From: Chalara sp. BL73
Taxonomy: Eukaryota > Ascomycota > Leotiomycetes > Helotiales
NCBI GenBank assembly: GCA_918026815.1
Contig: CAKJVC010000092.1
Location: 930,001-994,000 of the forward strand
DNA length: 64,000 bases
Reading direction: 5' to 3'
The position numbers and the translations under genes are program-made. Shown one piece after another: positions 20,995-32,209 of the stretch. The notes under the pieces were generated by a model that was given only the letters and a program-made list of their open reading frames with translations, was not told the DNA's origin and did no database searches. Each line of letters opens with the position of its first letter. Position 1 is the first letter of the stretch.

Positions 20995-22861
20995 TTACCA
21001 GTCCTCCCAAACCTCTGACGGCAACACCGTCCTCATAACAGCCCAATGCCCCAACGCACTCGCCTGCTGCCATCCCCTAAATCTTTCTGTATCATTCTTC
21101 GTTAGAACTCCTCCGTCATCCTTTCTAAGCGCGATATGCTCATCTTTGACCTCATGCTTAGGGTACAGGTACACCTTCCTCGCCTGACTCCTTAAGAAGT
21201 CCTGCTCAACAGGACGGCGGAATGTGACAGGTGAGTCGGAGTTGGTGCAGAAGATAACCATGTTCGTGAAATCGATCTTCTCTGTAGCGAGAGTTTCCTC
21301 ATCCGGCCGTTCAGACTCGCGGAAGATACGGCAGGTGGGAAAGATGGACTTGATGGTGTGGATCACGATGCGTGCTGACGGGAGGAGCAAGTCGCCGGCA
21401 TAATTCTAAAATGTGAGTATGGGCTTGCACAGGGAAAAGGGGTAATTTACAAGAGCAATCACACCACCTGGCTTAAGGAGGGTGTGGAGATCTGTCAGAA
21501 ATTCGTGTGTGAACAAATCAACAGGCTCTGCTCCTCCAGTGAAAACGTCGTGTATAACGTAGTCAAATTTCTGCCCTGACTGGGCTGTTCGGGAAGCGTA
21601 GGTCACAGCATCTTCAATAACTTTTGTGTGGCCAGTAGGTAAGCTAAAGTATTTAGTTGCCAAGTCATGGACTACGGGATCAATTTCCACGATCGTTGTG
21701 TCGATACCATGGTGCATCAAGGCTGCTGGCGTAGTCCCGATACCAAGGCCACTGTATGCAGTAATTAGCATAGAAATAATATAAACTTATTTCAACTCAC
21801 ATGACCAAAGCATTAGCCTCATTATCGGATATCGTGACAGGAACTTCTACCAGTCTGGCTGCCTCCAACATTACAAATACTCCATAAATAGGTTCTGGAA
21901 GGAGACTTGCAGTTCGTGCAAGCCACTCCCCACCTAAAAGACTATGATCACATCTCATAACTCTAAATCGTCTCTCCTTGCTCTCTAAGATGGAAAGATA
22001 TCCGGTGAGAGATTCTTGTCGCTCAAGCAAATTCCATCCTCTGTTGTTAATAGTAACATTCAAGGAGTTCGTTGTATATGCCGTAGGGACATGTATATTG
22101 ACGAAATTCCAGTGCAAAATGGCTGGAATTGCAAGGATAACTAGCTTTGAAGGTGCGAACGTCGTATATAGAGCAGTCATCAACATCTGATAGCCTAACC
22201 TGGTATGCAAGAAGGTCGAGCCAATTGTACTTGAGATGTAGCTTCCTGAAAAGTATTCTACAGTCTTGTACAGCGCAAATGAGAGGACTCCTGGAGCTGC
22301 ATCTGAAAGCCATCGGGGGCCTCGTGGAGTGATATCAAGATCATCCAAGAGAGTTGCCGTACATGACACGGATAGAAATAGCAACGGCAAAAATGTTAAG
22401 CCTTCAAGAATCAAAGGGCCATAATATGCTCCAAAGAATCCACTGAGCTTGAAAAAAGAATATTGCACGAAAGGGATATAAGCTGCAATAAGAGGCAAAA
22501 GCTCAGCCGGTTTCTTCACGAGGTGCCGTCGCACATAAAGATTCAAACTCCATCCTAGAAACAATGCACTGGTGACTCCTTTCGAATGCCATATAGACGC
22601 AGGTATCGATCCATACACTGGAGACAAAGTCAATTGCGATATGTTCGAATACACGGCCGCCAGCGAGAGAAGTGTAGCTGACTGTAGCAATATCCAAGCC
22701 TGCTCCCCAGCCCACTTGGTCCACGTCTCTTCCTTTGCCTTCGCAGCAAGGTTTTTCAGCTCTTTCTCGAAGTTTTCTTGTGTTAGTAATGGCGCGTCTT
22801 CTGCAGGTACGACGGGCGGCTTCGTGGTTCTGGACTGCTTCTTTGCAGGGGTTCGTGGCAT
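20995..22861 (-). CDS. Membrane-anchored spermidine-synthase-like methyltransferase-fold protein
   Basis: Exons 22861-21801, 21751-21451 and 21405-20995 give 590 residues; introns are 49 and 45 nt. The N-terminal half has about six hydrophobic stretches (for example SATLLSLAAVYSN, LLPLIAAYIPFVQYSFF, LTFLPLLFLSVS), so it is multi-spanning. The C-terminal half is a class I Rossmann methyltransferase/aminopropyltransferase domain. It contains a glycine loop VIGLGIGTTPAAL (spanning the first splice site), IDTTIVEIDPVVHDLATKYF, then DYVIHDVFTGGAEPVDLFT, then LLKPGGVIALNYAGD. This order matches the spermidine/spermine synthase superfamily. Membrane-fused versions exist in bacteria and fungi, and their substrate is mostly unknown. 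A role in polyamine synthesis is not established. Confidence 0.85.
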
Positions 22862-23567
22862 GATTGTCTAATTATGGAAACGTGACCTCTTTAACGGCCC
22901 CCAAGGAAGCAAATATAGACGCCGAAAATGTATTTATGGTATGAGCAGAGAGGCTTCTATGCTCATATCTGAAAGGTATATTGCTTCTGGAAACGTTGCA
23001 CTACAGGAATTAACTGAACCGGCTAATGATTGTTGTTTGAGCCTGAAACAACAGGTGGAAGAACTCAGCTCATGGTCACGTGCATATCGGGTGAAGTTTC
23101 AGCTATCTATTTATCACGATATGAGCGACTACACTTGTTTAATTATAAACCTTTTCAAATATGTTATGATTCGGAACAAACAAAGTAGCGTTAAGATATC
23201 GCTTTTATGAGATTAGCCTTTATAGGCAATTTAGAAAAAGAGTTCCCGACAGTGGCTTAAGCTATATATCTCCCTTCCAAAAGGGATATAGACACCGATA
23301 AAATAGTTGGTATTGCTTGGGATATCTTATTAAAATATACAGGATGCCATCGTTGCCCTGCGGACGAGTGCCCAACATGAAAACACCCGACCCCCTTTCC
23401 TTTTTGAAGATAACACTAAAGTGCTATACGAGATGCCATCGTTGCCTCGCGGAAGGGCTTCTTACCCAACCCCTGTAATCATACACGGGATACAATGAAA
23501 GTATACAGGTATTCTACCACCCGCGTCCGGATACGTGATCCAGACCCCTCCCCCCCAGCCTCCTCAC
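22862..23567. other. Intergenic region
   Basis: Promoter side of the spermidine-synthase-like gene and 3' side of the dehydratase. It contains a small direct repeat (23337-23470). The 89-codon frame at 22941-23210 has no support. Confidence 0.55.
23337..23470. repeat. Two-copy direct repeat
   Basis: Two copies of GATGCCATCGTTGCC followed by CTGCGGA or TCGCGGA, at 23343 and 23432, are each preceded by ATACA/ATACG and followed by a CCCAAC. The spacing is about 89 bp. The copies have diverged by small indels and may be a remnant of a local duplication. Confidence 0.7.
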
Positions 23568-25021
23568 TTAGATCTTGACTCCTTCAAGAATTGGCTTTGC
23601 TGCGTCACTCTTCCACCAGCTTCCTTCCACCCCAGGGAAGCCATACTCAACCATTGACTTCTCTTTCATCTCAACACTGTAACCAGGCTCCGTGGGAGTC
23701 TGGTAGAATCCATCTTTGATAACGGATGGGTTCTTGAAATGCTCATGTAGATGATCCACATACTCCAATACACTCAGCTTCCCTGAAACACAAACATAAT
23801 CTATAGTGCTCAAGTGTTGCGTATATTCTGGCAGTCCGACGCCACCACTATGTGGTACGATAGGAACACCATACTTGGCAGCTATCAGGAGAACTGCGAG
23901 AACCTCGTTCACACCTCCCATTCGGCAAGCATCAATCTGACAGACGTCGATTGCACCTGAAGTGATCAGCTGCTTGAAGATTACTCGATTTTGACACATT
24001 TCCCCAGTTGCCACGCCGATATTGTCCGGCTTCAGGGCATCGCGGATGGCTTTGTGGCCAAGGATGTCGTCAGGTGAGGTGGGCTCTTCAATGAACCAAG
24101 GCTTGAATTCTTTCAGGTGTTGCATGTATTCAATGGCCTCTGGAACAGACCATACCTATCAAGCATTAGCAGTCTATCAATTAACATGAATGTGGAAAGT
24201 ACCTGATTGGCATCAATCATTAGAATGTTTCCTTTGTCATATCCGATCACTGAGCGAGCAATTGCTAACCGTTTACGATCAGCCTCGATACTTCCTCCAA
24301 CCTTAAGCTTGAAATGTTTGTATCCTTTTGCCAGAGTCTCCTCTAGCAAGCCCTTCATTTTGTCCTCTCCATATCCCAACCATCCAGCACTAGTTGTATA
24401 AGCTGGAACAGCCCTGCTCTGTTCAGCATCAACTATCCTCGATGCCTTTCCCTTCTCCGACTTCTGCAAGAGTTCAACCGCCTCCTCAGGTGTGATGGCG
24501 TCCGTAATATATCTGAAATCGATACACCTCACAAATTCTTCAGGGGTCATTTCCGCTACTATTCTCCATACTGGCTTTTTCAATGTCTTGGCCCAAAGAT
24601 CCCAGATCGCATTGACGACAGCTCCAAGAGCGAGGTGGATGACACCCTTCTCAGGGCCAATCCAACGCAATTGTGAGTCTGCCACGAGATGTCGCCAGGT
24701 TTTGCCCCAGTTTTCAACGAGGGATGAAAGGGTACGGCCCCTTATTCGGTCTGCGACGTGGTTTATGGCTGCGCAGACAATGTCATTGCCACGCCCGATT
24801 GTGAATGTCTGTCCATGGGGTTAGCATTAGTTCCACAGAGATTAATTTTGGCTAGGGAATTGTACCATTCCATGACCGGAGAATTCCGAGTCGGTCTTGA
24901 GGATGCAATATGCAGAGGAGTAATCGCCCGCCGCATTCATGGCATCGGAACCAGTCTTGTCAAGAGAGGTAGGAAACCGCACATCGCGAGTATCCCACCC
25001 TGTGATGGTGATCTCTGGCAT
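23568..25021 (-). CDS. lgd1: L-galactonate dehydratase
   Basis: Enolase-superfamily enzyme of the fungal D-galacturonate (pectin) pathway, converting L-galactonate to 2-keto-3-deoxy-L-galactonate. It is the same family as Trichoderma LGD1 and Aspergillus GaaB. Exons 25021-24866, 24808-24203 and 24155-23568 give 449 residues, normal length. Visible features: TGSDAMNAAGDYSSAY, ALGAVVNAIWDLWAK, AGWLGYGEDKM, KLKVGG (catalytic Lys), DANQ (metal Asp, at the exon 2/3 junction), EEPTSPDD (metal Glu), ATGEMCQNR and VPHSGGVGLPE (catalytic His). Introns are 57 and 47 nt. It stands alone without other pathway genes nearby, as gaaB-type genes commonly do. Expression induced by galacturonate would be expected from family knowledge. 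Confidence 0.95.
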
Positions 25022-26196
25022 GATGTTAAGCTATGTGAAATGAACTTATGCTGAAACTCTTCGTGAAAAAGAGGGATGATAACCAATCAATGAAAGCCCC
25101 AAGAATGCAGAATTAAAAAGGAAAGGAAATTTATGCCAAGGGAAAAAGAGAGATATATATACGCAACCGGAGAAAAGCTAAAGTGTTGGGGAGTTGTCCT
25201 TCGGCATCGTGGGGTAGATGACCCCGTTTCGAGGGGTTAATTTTCTCGGGCTCTGGTTGGTGGAAGAATTATTGAGTACGGGTCAAGAACTGGAATTCTT
25301 CTGCACAAGTGACTTTACAAATTGTTTATTGTAAAGCGTTATTTTAATGAAATTGAGGGGACCTACTTTCAATAACATAGTCTGCCTCGGATCTGGAGAA
25401 TCAACGTAGTAATTCAGACCAAGAGAGTTCACAGTTTTTAACCGCGGCACTTCATTCCTGCAAAGTACAACTGTAGAAAAATTAAGTAGAGAAAAATATA
25501 TCGATCTAGGTTCTTAGACGTCTCAGTAGAGATTAAGGGCCTTAAATAATAAATAATAAATACTTTATTAGCAGTGCACTGTTTTCGGATGGGAATATTC
25601 CCAGGTTAAGAAAAGGGGCTTTAGCGAGCTTGAAATATTGTTGGCTCTTTGGCGGGTGTGTAATACTTCCTCGAGGGTATCAAAGTTGTTAAATATATTT
25701 ATCTGATGGCGCCATTGAAGTAAATAGTACCATATACTTAACAAAAGATGTGAATTTGATAAAAGACCGATTATCGATGTTCCCTCAAATTTTGCCATTG
25801 ATTTGAGTAGTATGCTCAACTTAGGAACTATAAGAATAGCCGGCATGAGAGTAAAAAAACGGCGCGTTTCTAACAATAAGGGGACATGTTTGCTTATGAT
25901 ACGGTAGAGGTGGTAGCAGTGGTATTCATTACTAGATTTCGGGCATACATGCAGTATAATATCTTTTGACATTCAAATATGCTTTGGTGGAGAAAAGAAA
26001 AATGTGTAAGGTAGTGAAAAAATGATAGCCAGAACAAATAGAATGACAGAGTCCAAATGCCCAACATTAGTGTAGATATAATCACAATCCGCAGGAGCCT
26101 CTTTCCCCTTCCCCTTGCTTGCTCTGGAAAACTACGCCTTCTGCCTAAGTTCGCTCTCCTCTATTGATTTTCTCTTTCAACAATGTTGTAAAGAAT
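25022..26196. other. Gene-poor AT-rich region
   Basis: Promoter of the dehydratase at the left, then decayed sequence. On the minus strand a 134-codon frame (25568-25972) and a 63-codon frame (25894-26085, hydrophobic, LMLGIWTLSFYLFWLSFF) overlap in different frames. They may be the eroded continuation of the relic at 26197, but I cannot assign them. Confidence 0.45.
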
Positions 26197-26688
26197 TCAG
26201 GTCTTGGTTCGGTCCTCATATCTATTCCATTGTAGTACTTGATTATTGTTCATAATAGTTGGATGGTTCGAGAATAGGATGTTGAGAAGTGATGAGAGAT
26301 AAAAGACTTGTCCTAAAGCATCATGGGACATCTCGAGCAACATTTCCTGGATGGTAGGATCAAGGCGATGCGGTCCCAGTTTTGGCCGAAGCTCCTGAAA
26401 CGTCCGTTGGCAGATATCGAGAACATCCTTAATGGGTTTCTGTGATACATCGCGCCTCTGCGTGCTCGAGCATTACTCTCAGAGCACTAGCTCGGCATAT
26501 GAAGTGTTTTCCAGCGTTGGGTATCTCCGTCGGCTAAAGGTTGTATCTGTAGCATGCTCGACACATTCTGCCAGATGTTTGAGTCACAGAGGTCACCCTC
26601 CCCTTGCATTGGCCATCACGACCTACAAGGTTGCAGATCCGTTGAGGTTGCCATTCTCCTTCATAGGGATGCTCCCCAGTTCTGCAAT
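26197..26688 (-). pseudogene. Stop-riddled relic of an unidentified protein gene
   Basis: One reading frame stays protein-like for 163 codons (for example AECVEHATDTTFSRRRYPTL, then KPIKDVLDICQRTFQELRPK, then IQEMLLEMSHDALGQVFYLS) but is cut by five internal stops near its start: TAG, TGA, TGA, TGA, TAA. Each is one C-to-T change from CAG, CGA or CAA, the pattern left by repeat-induced point mutation or plain C deamination. A good intron acceptor (tcttcttcttag) lies immediately upstream at 26689, suggesting this was an internal exon. Family not recognised. Confidence 0.5.
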
Positions 26689-27078
26689 CTAAGAAGAAGA
26701 TATAGTGGCACATAGTGAGAGTACAAAGTAAGGAGATGGAAGGTGTGTGAATGGCTAGCCGCTAAGTTGTTCAAGGGAGTTCTGCGAAATGTTTTGCCTT
26801 TGTGAATATTAAATACCTACGTTGGCGGCTGCAGGGACGTATCATTTTGCTCCTTTTCATTTCTGTGGTTGTACAAGGCGATAGTTTCATCGCTTACCGT
26901 GATGAGTGGCGGATAGCAAAGCAATACGAAGAGTTTACGTATGCCATATTTACACGAAGACCCTGTAAGCTGAATCTCGCGAGTATCGCCATTACGAGGT
27001 TGATTTTATGCCTCAATGATGATTGATGATGTAATAACGATAGGCTTCTCTTCGATGATTCATTCTTACGATGGTTGC
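26689..27078. other. Decayed intergenic sequence
   Basis: Contains the possible lost intron upstream of the relic at 26197 and short chance frames. Nothing is supportable. Confidence 0.45.
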
Positions 27079-27538
27079 TTATTGTCCCAAAGATGAAACC
27101 GCCACCACTTTTCTTGACCATTGCGGGTATCTCCTATAGGCGTACTCTAGTTCAAACACTGTCTTCAAGTAAAGGCAAAAAACAATACGTTTAATATCAG
27201 GATAGCGCCTCACATACGCCATGGAGCCATTTTTGTCTTTAGTACCGATAATGACCTAACCGTTGACAAATTCCAGATCCCTCGGCCTATTTCCAGCAAA
27301 CTAAAGTCCAATTATGTGTAAGCAGCAGGAATGATATGTATTTTGGTCCCTGTAAGTCAGCAGTAATGGTTGAGTTGTTTCTAAGCCTTACGTGGAGCTC
27401 AATAACTGGGCGTTCTGAGTTGGGAAGCAAATATTCCTAAAAATGATAACAACAATCTCGCTTAGTGTATTCCAATGGCAGTTCCTCATCCCTCGGAAAG
27501 GTTACGTGCTTTTTTCTTGCTTCGTATTCGTCGACCAT
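27079..27538 (-). pseudogene. Relic of a 2EXR-like domain protein
   Basis: Minus-strand reading from an ATG at 27538 gives MVDEYEARKKHVTFPRDEEL, an in-frame stop, then EYLLPNSERPVIELHV and ITADLQGPKYISFLLL. This resembles the beginning of fungal 2EXR proteins (F..LP.EIR..IWEYALP..R.V.L). The tail continues in another frame (GPRDLEFVNG-like, then RRYPDIKRIVFCLYLKTVFE, YAYRRYPQWSRKV) to a stop at 27079. At least one frameshift and several stops are present, so the gene is dead. The domain call rests on a short diverged stretch and is tentative. Confidence 0.4.
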
Positions 27539-29707
27539 TCTGGGTCAAATCGTATTGGATATGAATGTGGGTTTTTTATACTGATGCATTAAGATTGTGA
27601 TAATACAAATTGGTACACTTTGTGGAGTTACGGTTACGTGATAGATGATCAAATCTCTTTCCAGCCTAATTCGCGATATAGGTGTCGGAATAGCTGGGCT
27701 GAGGCCTATTCCGTTCATCAGTACAGTTGTATGATGGCCGGCCTACTCTTGTTAGAGTCGCCAATCTTGATAACTTAGATCAAAGACTCCACATGGTTTT
27801 CGCATTGTCACAGATGTAATGTAGCAAGGGACGCAAGTTCAACGGTGCTTAGACTGGTCATGGGAATGGGGTACAAAATATAGCATATTGGAGGGGAAAT
27901 CCGTCGCACGTCCATTCACACTTCTTCTAGATGTTATCTGGGGGACATACTATTTGAAATAGTGCAGATTGATCGCATGAATCTCGTATGGGTCGACTCG
28001 AATGATAGTGTTCTGAGATGTGCATCTTGTATCAGCTATTGATGTACGCCTTCCTGAAATTATGATACAAGAACTTCTAGAGTTAACCAGTGAGATTGCT
28101 TGTAGGTTTCCGGAATTTTGAATGTATATTAGCAGTTTAAATGATTTCATAATAAGCCCCATAGTTCGTATTATGGGAGTCAATTTTGGTGAAGGAAACT
28201 TAGCTGGATGGTGATGAAGCAGGCGATAATATCGAGTGCCACTTTGTGTAATTTTGCATGATGGTCTATAGTTGTTGAAAAATAATCGCTGAATTATGGA
28301 TTACTTAATGTTAATGAAAATGTCATGGAAGAAAAATATCGTAGAGTTAAGCATGTAATCAATATCAAGGATGAGGCTAATCACCATATCATCGTTGCAA
28401 AGCACACCAATCATTTAGCAATATACGTACAGAAAGATAGTATAAAATTTCTATATCCACTTGGGTATTGACTGGTTGAAGATACGTGGTGTGCTTATAA
28501 TTAAAGAGCTCTAAGTTGGAACATCCCCGAATCTTATCACAGCAGAACTCCGATGAATGTTCAAGCTTCCAAGCTAGCATTGCAGAGCGTGGAAGAGATA
28601 AAAGAGAGGGGAAAAGGCTTCTTCCACTCTAGGTATTAGTTCATAAGGGAGCGAGCCCATTAAGCATTACTCATGCCGTTTCAGAGTGGACCTTTTCTGA
28701 TGAATGACAAACTTGGTATGATGGCTGAGTTTCATGAACTGAGGATTCGAAGGATGCTGAAAGAAGTCCACAATATGTTGTTATCTATAGACTCGCACAG
28801 CCTCAAAAAGGATCACACCGTGGAGAACAAGATTGTTGAAGGAAGGCGGCGCCGACTATTTAAGCTTAAATTTTATTTGAGAACTTTGCTACATTTGGAG
28901 AATTAAGCGGGGCCAGCAAGAGCCAAGTCGCCAAAGGCTGGTTCATGGAGTGAGATCTGATATTCAAAGCCACATCTGAATACAACATTAATTGCAGCGA
29001 ACCGCTCCTTAAGGATATTCAACTAGAACGATTAAAAGGAACGCGGATTTCATCATTTGCTCTTTGATGAACCGTGATGAGCGATGTGGCCACTTGACTG
29101 CGTTGAGAAGATGTCTAGGGATACTATGATGCCAGCTCTGCCTATCCTTATCACATACAGGCCATTCTTCTCTGAAATGCTCCATTCCACTGCTCTACGG
29201 CTCCTGAGCTTGGGTGACTGAACCTGTATGAGGGGGTAACATATCAGTGTAAAGGGCATTGATCGACACTCTGGATCGATTATAAGACGAACCTACCCAC
29301 TTTCAATGGTAAAGGAAAACCCTGCTCGGACTCCACGGTCCAAACTTCGCCATCTCCGCTAGTCTCATTTCTGTGTCTTGGAGGATGGAGGAACACAGCA
29401 ATGTAGCCTTCTGAAAACCCGGAGGATGGGTGATAATCATTGCTGCACTTCGGATATACCTCCATAAATCGTTATATAAGTACAACCCTAGAAGTCTTGT
29501 CACTCATCGTCAAATAACAATCATCATTCAAGGCACAAATAAACTCTGATCTATCCACCTTCCGATCTATAACACACAATAGCTTAACGCGACTGTGTTT
29601 TCCCCAATCTATTCTTTTTGTCAATTTCCCTTGTCAATTTCCTTTATCAGTTTCTTTTGTTCGTGTTATAGAAGTTTGTCAAAAGCGTTTTCATCAAAAT
29701 TCTCATC
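27539..29707. other. Gene-poor AT-rich region and promoter of the repeat protein
   Basis: More than 2 kb without a gene. Small frames at 27950-28183, 28389-28580, 28673-28906 and 29053-29503 show no family resemblance. The last ~200 bp before 29708 are pyrimidine-rich (CAATTTCC/TTTGTC repeats) and probably form the leader of the secreted repeat protein. Confidence 0.5.
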
Positions 29708-30718
29708 ATGCACTTCACACCTTATGTCGCTGCTTGCATTCTTGCATTTACTTCAGTCGGATTAGCAGCTCCACCAAACTCCGTGCCGGAGCAATCACTA
29801 GAAACTATAGAAGCATTGCCTCCAGCACCCCATGGTCCTCCTGGAGGTTTCAAGCCACATGGTGAGTTGCTTGGTGACAAAATTGAAAGTGCTCGAGGAA
29901 GATCGCGTAATCGTCACGGACCTGGTGGAAGGCATGAATCTCCAGGTCGATTCAGTGGTTCTCGAGGTCGACATGGTTCTCCAAGTCACCCTGGGGGCTC
30001 TTGGGGCCGACATGGATCTCCAAGCCGATGGGGAGGCTCTCGTGGCCGACATGGATCTCCAAGCCGATGGGGCGGTTCACGAGGTCGGCACGGTTCTCCA
30101 AGCCGATGGGGCGGTTCACGGGGTCGGCACGGTTCCCCAAGCCCATGGGGAGGCTCTCGAGGCCGACATGGTTCTCCAAGCAGATGGGGCGGTTCACGAG
30201 GTCGGCATGGTTCCCCAAGCCGATGGGGAAGCTCTCGAGGTCGACATGGTTCTCCGAGTCACCTTGGGGGCTCTTGGGGACGACATGGATCTCCAAGCCG
30301 ATGGGGCGGTTCTCGGGGACGACATGGATCTCCAAGCAGGCATGAACCTCCAAGCCGACTCAGTGGTCCTGGAGGACTATATGGGCCTCCAAGTCGACAT
30401 GAATACCTTGAAAGCCCTTACCGAGGTGGTGCTGGTCGATTTCACCGCCAAGGCGATGGAGAACCACACGGACATCAACGTCGAGCAGAAGAATGGGAGA
30501 CCATAAAGGCTCGTGATCCGGAACGCGGCAGCCACCATGGAGGGCCAGGCCGCGGAGGACCCAAAGGAGGACCGAATGGTTTTGGATCGAATGGTGGTGG
30601 ACCAGGACGATTCGGTGGTCAGGGAAGCAAGGGTGATCAGGGTAGACAAGGTCACACACCTGAGCCCCAGGGCCCAGCCCAAGAGGACGCAAAAGGGGAG
30701 AGCCCAATCGTCGACTAA
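29708..30718 (+). CDS. Secreted Gly/Arg/Ser-rich tandem-repeat protein
   Basis: Single-exon protein of 336 residues. Residues 1-20 (MHFTPYVAACILAFTSVGLA) are a clear signal peptide with an A-A cleavage context. Residues 85-211 are nine full plus one partial copies of a 13-residue unit of the form SRGRHGSPSRWGG, strongly basic from Arg and His. The C-terminal third is again rich in Gly, Pro and Gln (HGGPGRGGPKGGPNGFG) and ends acidic (KGESPIVD). There are no cysteines in the mature part, so it is not a disulfide-stabilised effector. It could be a cell-wall, surface or extracellular matrix protein. Start at 29708 is fixed by the signal peptide. It lies in a gene-poor, decayed region, and repeat number may vary between strains. 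Confidence 0.8.
   Translation: MHFTPYVAACILAFTSVGLAAPPNSVPEQSLETIEALPPAPHGPPGGFKPHGELLGDKIESARGRSRNRHGPGGRHESPGRFSGSRGRHGSPSHPGGSWGRHGSPSRWGGSRGRHGSPSRWGGSRGRHGSPSRWGGSRGRHGSPSPWGGSRGRHGSPSRWGGSRGRHGSPSRWGSSRGRHGSPSHLGGSWGRHGSPSRWGGSRGRHGSPSRHEPPSRLSGPGGLYGPPSRHEYLESPYRGGAGRFHRQGDGEPHGHQRRAEEWETIKARDPERGSHHGGPGRGGPKGGPNGFGSNGGGPGRFGGQGSKGDQGRQGHTPEPQGPAQEDAKGESPIVD
29960..30340 (+). repeat. 39-bp tandem repeat (9 full copies plus one partial)
   Basis: In-frame 39-nt units encoding SRGRHGSPSRWGG with small variants (SHPGG, SPWGG, SRWGS, SHLGG; SW for SR in two copies). Because the period is a multiple of three and the units lack stops, other frames are open too: one on the plus strand (29832-30506) and one on the minus strand (29952-30353). 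Confidence 0.95.
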
Positions 30719-31873
30719 AATATGGTAGGTAAAAGAAACTAGGGAAATTCAGTCCAACTTTTGACATGGGCGATGTTCATATATCAGCAACAAGAACACC
30801 TAGGCTCAGTTTGAGGAAGGAACCAAGCCTACACAAGTGACCTCATTTGCGGTATGATAAATTTAGATAGGGTGGAGTTAAGGACAAGGACTTTTTTTAT
30901 TTTTTTAAAGATTAGTGCGCATGGGGAAAAGTCGCAGGGCGTTTGGAGTTTCATTAAAACACAGTCTTCATTTATCAAACTTGATATCCAGTTATGCCTC
31001 GATACTTCAACATGCCACATTAGCAACTGTGTTTCCGTTCCCTCCCTCTCCACTTCAAGCCATTGCGCATCTTGAAACTTTTCACCATCATACGCTTGGC
31101 CATTGGATCTTCATAAATAATAGTAAATTAAGATATCAATATGCTAAAACCCCCAAAGCGAACCAGGGGCTGGCAACGAACAGAAAATGTTCATGAGCAA
31201 CAAGTGAGATCAACGTTTACCAACCAGCATTTCATGCCCTCAAAATTTCCCGAAGCGGGAAAAAACACACAAGAAATAACCATAAGTAGCGACCTTGTGG
31301 TTATCTAGCAACTATGCATGTTATCTGTGGCAGAACTCATCCCACTGAACCACTTTTGTGTTTGCTTTGGTGTCGTATCCGGTAGACAAGTTGCCAAAGT
31401 AACTACTTAACCTGATCTAGGCTTTGAAAGTTAACATATTGCCGGGTATCTTGGAGCAAAGCTGAATACTTATGACGGTGAATATATATGGGTGAATGGG
31501 TTGTGCAGCACCTCTGCGAGGGGCCGAAAAAAGATATTCATGAAGGAGAAGTGAAGACCACATTGATTACGTGAAGCACTCAGAATGGGTAGCCCTGCGC
31601 CTGATCTCCTTTGTGAGCAGCGAAAAAGCTAAGTACAAGGTAATCACTCCAAATATAAAACAGATAGCGTCATTTAGAACCACGCTCCACCGGCATTCAA
31701 ATTGGATACATTTCTGCTTGAATCTTCTGTCCTCCTTTCATGTTGGATGTATTGCGTTTGGCGCTTGCCAGAATAGTCACACTTTTCGTCTAAAGCGCTG
31801 GCAGTTCTTACCCTCAGCCTTCAAGTGGCCAAACTCTTTTGCTTTAATATATATCGTCCTGGTCTTCAGCTCT
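30719..31873. other. Intergenic region
   Basis: 3' region of the repeat protein and AT-rich sequence. No gene is supported. Confidence 0.5.
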
Positions 31874-32209
31874 CTATCTAGATTCGGATGGATCTTGTAC
31901 CGAATCGAAAGCGGGAGTTTGGTTTGCCCTAATATCTCTCTCATCCTTTCTACTTGGCTCAGCAGCATCGTTTTTTCCTTCTGCTTGCTTCTTGTGCAAT
32001 GCAACGTCTGCCCCTGATCCTTCAACTTTTTTACCCAAATGTTGATCAAGTCGGTCATCTGCCCTTTTTTTCATTGCTACTTGGGTCCTTAACAGCGCCA
32101 AATGCAGGAAATTTGTTCCTCTTTCCTTGTGATATAGCTTCTTTATTTACCCATTCTAGGATACTGTCAAATTGGCGATTCGCTCTCCCGTGCCACTCGA
32201 CATCCTTGT
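31874..32209 (-). pseudogene. Probable frameshifted tail of the small secreted protein
   Basis: Directly downstream of the stop at 32210, two overlapping minus-strand frames continue with the same charged, Lys/Glu/Asp-rich character: 32240-32055 (GDFEHLNKDVEWHGRANRQF...) and 32101-31874 (KKRADDRLDQHLGKKVEG...). They are offset by single bases at a G4 run near 32225 and a T7/A7 run at 32065-32071. This fits a once longer protein of about 220 residues truncated by frameshifts, but it could also be chance. Confidence 0.35.

Noticed and set aside
23343..23453. CRISPR-like or satellite array
   Set aside because: Only two diverged copies of the repeat; the genome is eukaryotic.
25568..26085. Two overlapping AT-rich minus-strand frames as a new gene
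   Set aside because: Low-complexity Leu/Ile/Phe-rich translation without start context, splice signals or homology; probably decayed DNA.
29832..30506. 224-codon plus-strand frame and 133-codon minus-strand frame over the repeat array
   Set aside because: They are by-products of the stop-free 39-bp repeat; only the 29708 frame has a signal peptide.
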